Shown in pieces: positions 43,690 through 43,790 of a stretch of DNA of 43,790 nt. The stretch's first letter is position 1. Every line of letters begins with the position of its first letter. Both the position numbers and the translations under genes were made by a program. The notes under the pieces were generated by a model. The model was given only the letters and a program-made list of their open reading frames with translations, did no database searches and had not been told where the DNA came from. Source of the DNA: CAYYYG01 sp964490875 (GTDB lineage: Bacteria > Patescibacteriota > Microgenomatia > UBA1406 > GWC2-37-13); contig CAZBEF010000011.1 of NCBI GenBank assembly GCA_964490875.1, positions 1 to 43,790 of the forward strand, given 5' to 3'.

Positions 43690-43790
43690 TTATCGGATTT
43701 CTTCAAGAAGGTTGCGGCCGCTCATGTTAGAAGGTTTGACAAGATCCATTACCGAAAGAATTGTCGGCGCTACATCGGCAAGAATCCCAG
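43690..43790 (-). CDS. gpmI: C-terminal end of cofactor-independent phosphoglycerate mutase (partial)
   Basis: A minus-strand frame enters from the right edge and ends in TAA at 43690. Its 32 codons begin GILADVAPTILSVMDL and end in SNMSGRNLLEEIR, the hallmark C-terminus of GpmI (LADVAPTIL and EMTG). The rest lies outside the window. GpmI converts 3- to 2-phosphoglycerate in glycolysis. Confidence 0.85.
   Translation of the reverse strand, partial: GILADVAPTILSVMDLVKPSNMSGRNLLEEIR

Noticed and set aside
1..43790. Alternative genetic code with UGA read as an amino acid
   Set aside because: Several genes end in TGA right at neighbouring gene starts or at family-typical ends, and no recognised protein needs read-through.

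Overview
The window looks like chromosomal DNA of an uncultivated Patescibacteria (CPR) bacterium, plausibly of the Microgenomates type. This is inferred from several features together. Proteins are divergent and often short, such as an Obg without a C-terminal domain and a 226-aa delta-like clamp-loader subunit. There are many envelope glycosyltransferases, dockerin-like and cytochrome-b5-like surface proteins, and many coiled-coil or hypothetical proteins. Most start codons lack a Shine-Dalgarno (SD) sequence and sit just behind a TATAAT-like box. UGA is used as a stop, so the code is standard. No rRNA, tRNA, insertion sequence or CRISPR array was seen.

Layout. 1-6640: a CYTH-domain protein (minus strand), a short Obg GTPase, and a 1537-aa multi-region protein of unknown function. 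6793-22089: a long plus-strand envelope glycan block. It holds a membrane GT2 transferase, a flippase, a fused GT2-GT4 enzyme, two more GT2 enzymes, three paralogous GT-C membrane transferases, a secreted glycoside hydrolase-like protein and a TPR-bearing GT-C-like membrane protein. A heptad-repeat coiled-coil gene on the minus strand interrupts it. Two very AT-rich segments (about 11728-13700 and 15153-16880) make this block a mosaic. 22103-26425: an EpmA/LysRS-like ligase, then a redox module. In that module a ferric-reductase-like flavocytochrome is flanked by two extracellular proteins sharing a cytochrome-b5-like Cys/His domain, one ending in a dockerin and the other in LPVTG plus a membrane helix. 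An ICMT-family methyltransferase follows. 26470-28535: a small coiled-coil protein and a GC-rich secreted protein with a structured leader. 28536-34522: a membrane protein, phosphomannomutase, a HolA-like protein, a possible Maf-like protein and a PfkB kinase.

The most interesting region is 34527-39462. A 64-aa peptide carries two copies of a 17-residue repeat (TDCLT-[AS]-RG-[RS]-SE-[GN]-P). It has the best SD sequence in the window and lies 15 bases upstream of a radical SAM/SPASM protein whose N-terminus resembles a RiPP recognition element. Transcribed divergently from a 128-base promoter region are a STAND-like protein with an OmpR-type winged helix and a 632-aa protein of unknown function. 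I read this as a candidate RiPP (ribosomally made, post-translationally modified peptide) locus with its own regulator.

39712-43790: a beta-propeller glycosidase-like protein behind a good sigma70-type promoter, a possible 34-aa peptide and a terminator. UDP-galactopyranose mutase and a GT4-like glycosyltransferase follow on the minus strand. The window ends in the C-terminal end of a GpmI-type phosphoglycerate mutase. Together, phosphomannomutase, galactopyranose mutase, flippase and transferases point to a sugar coat or glycosylated surface.
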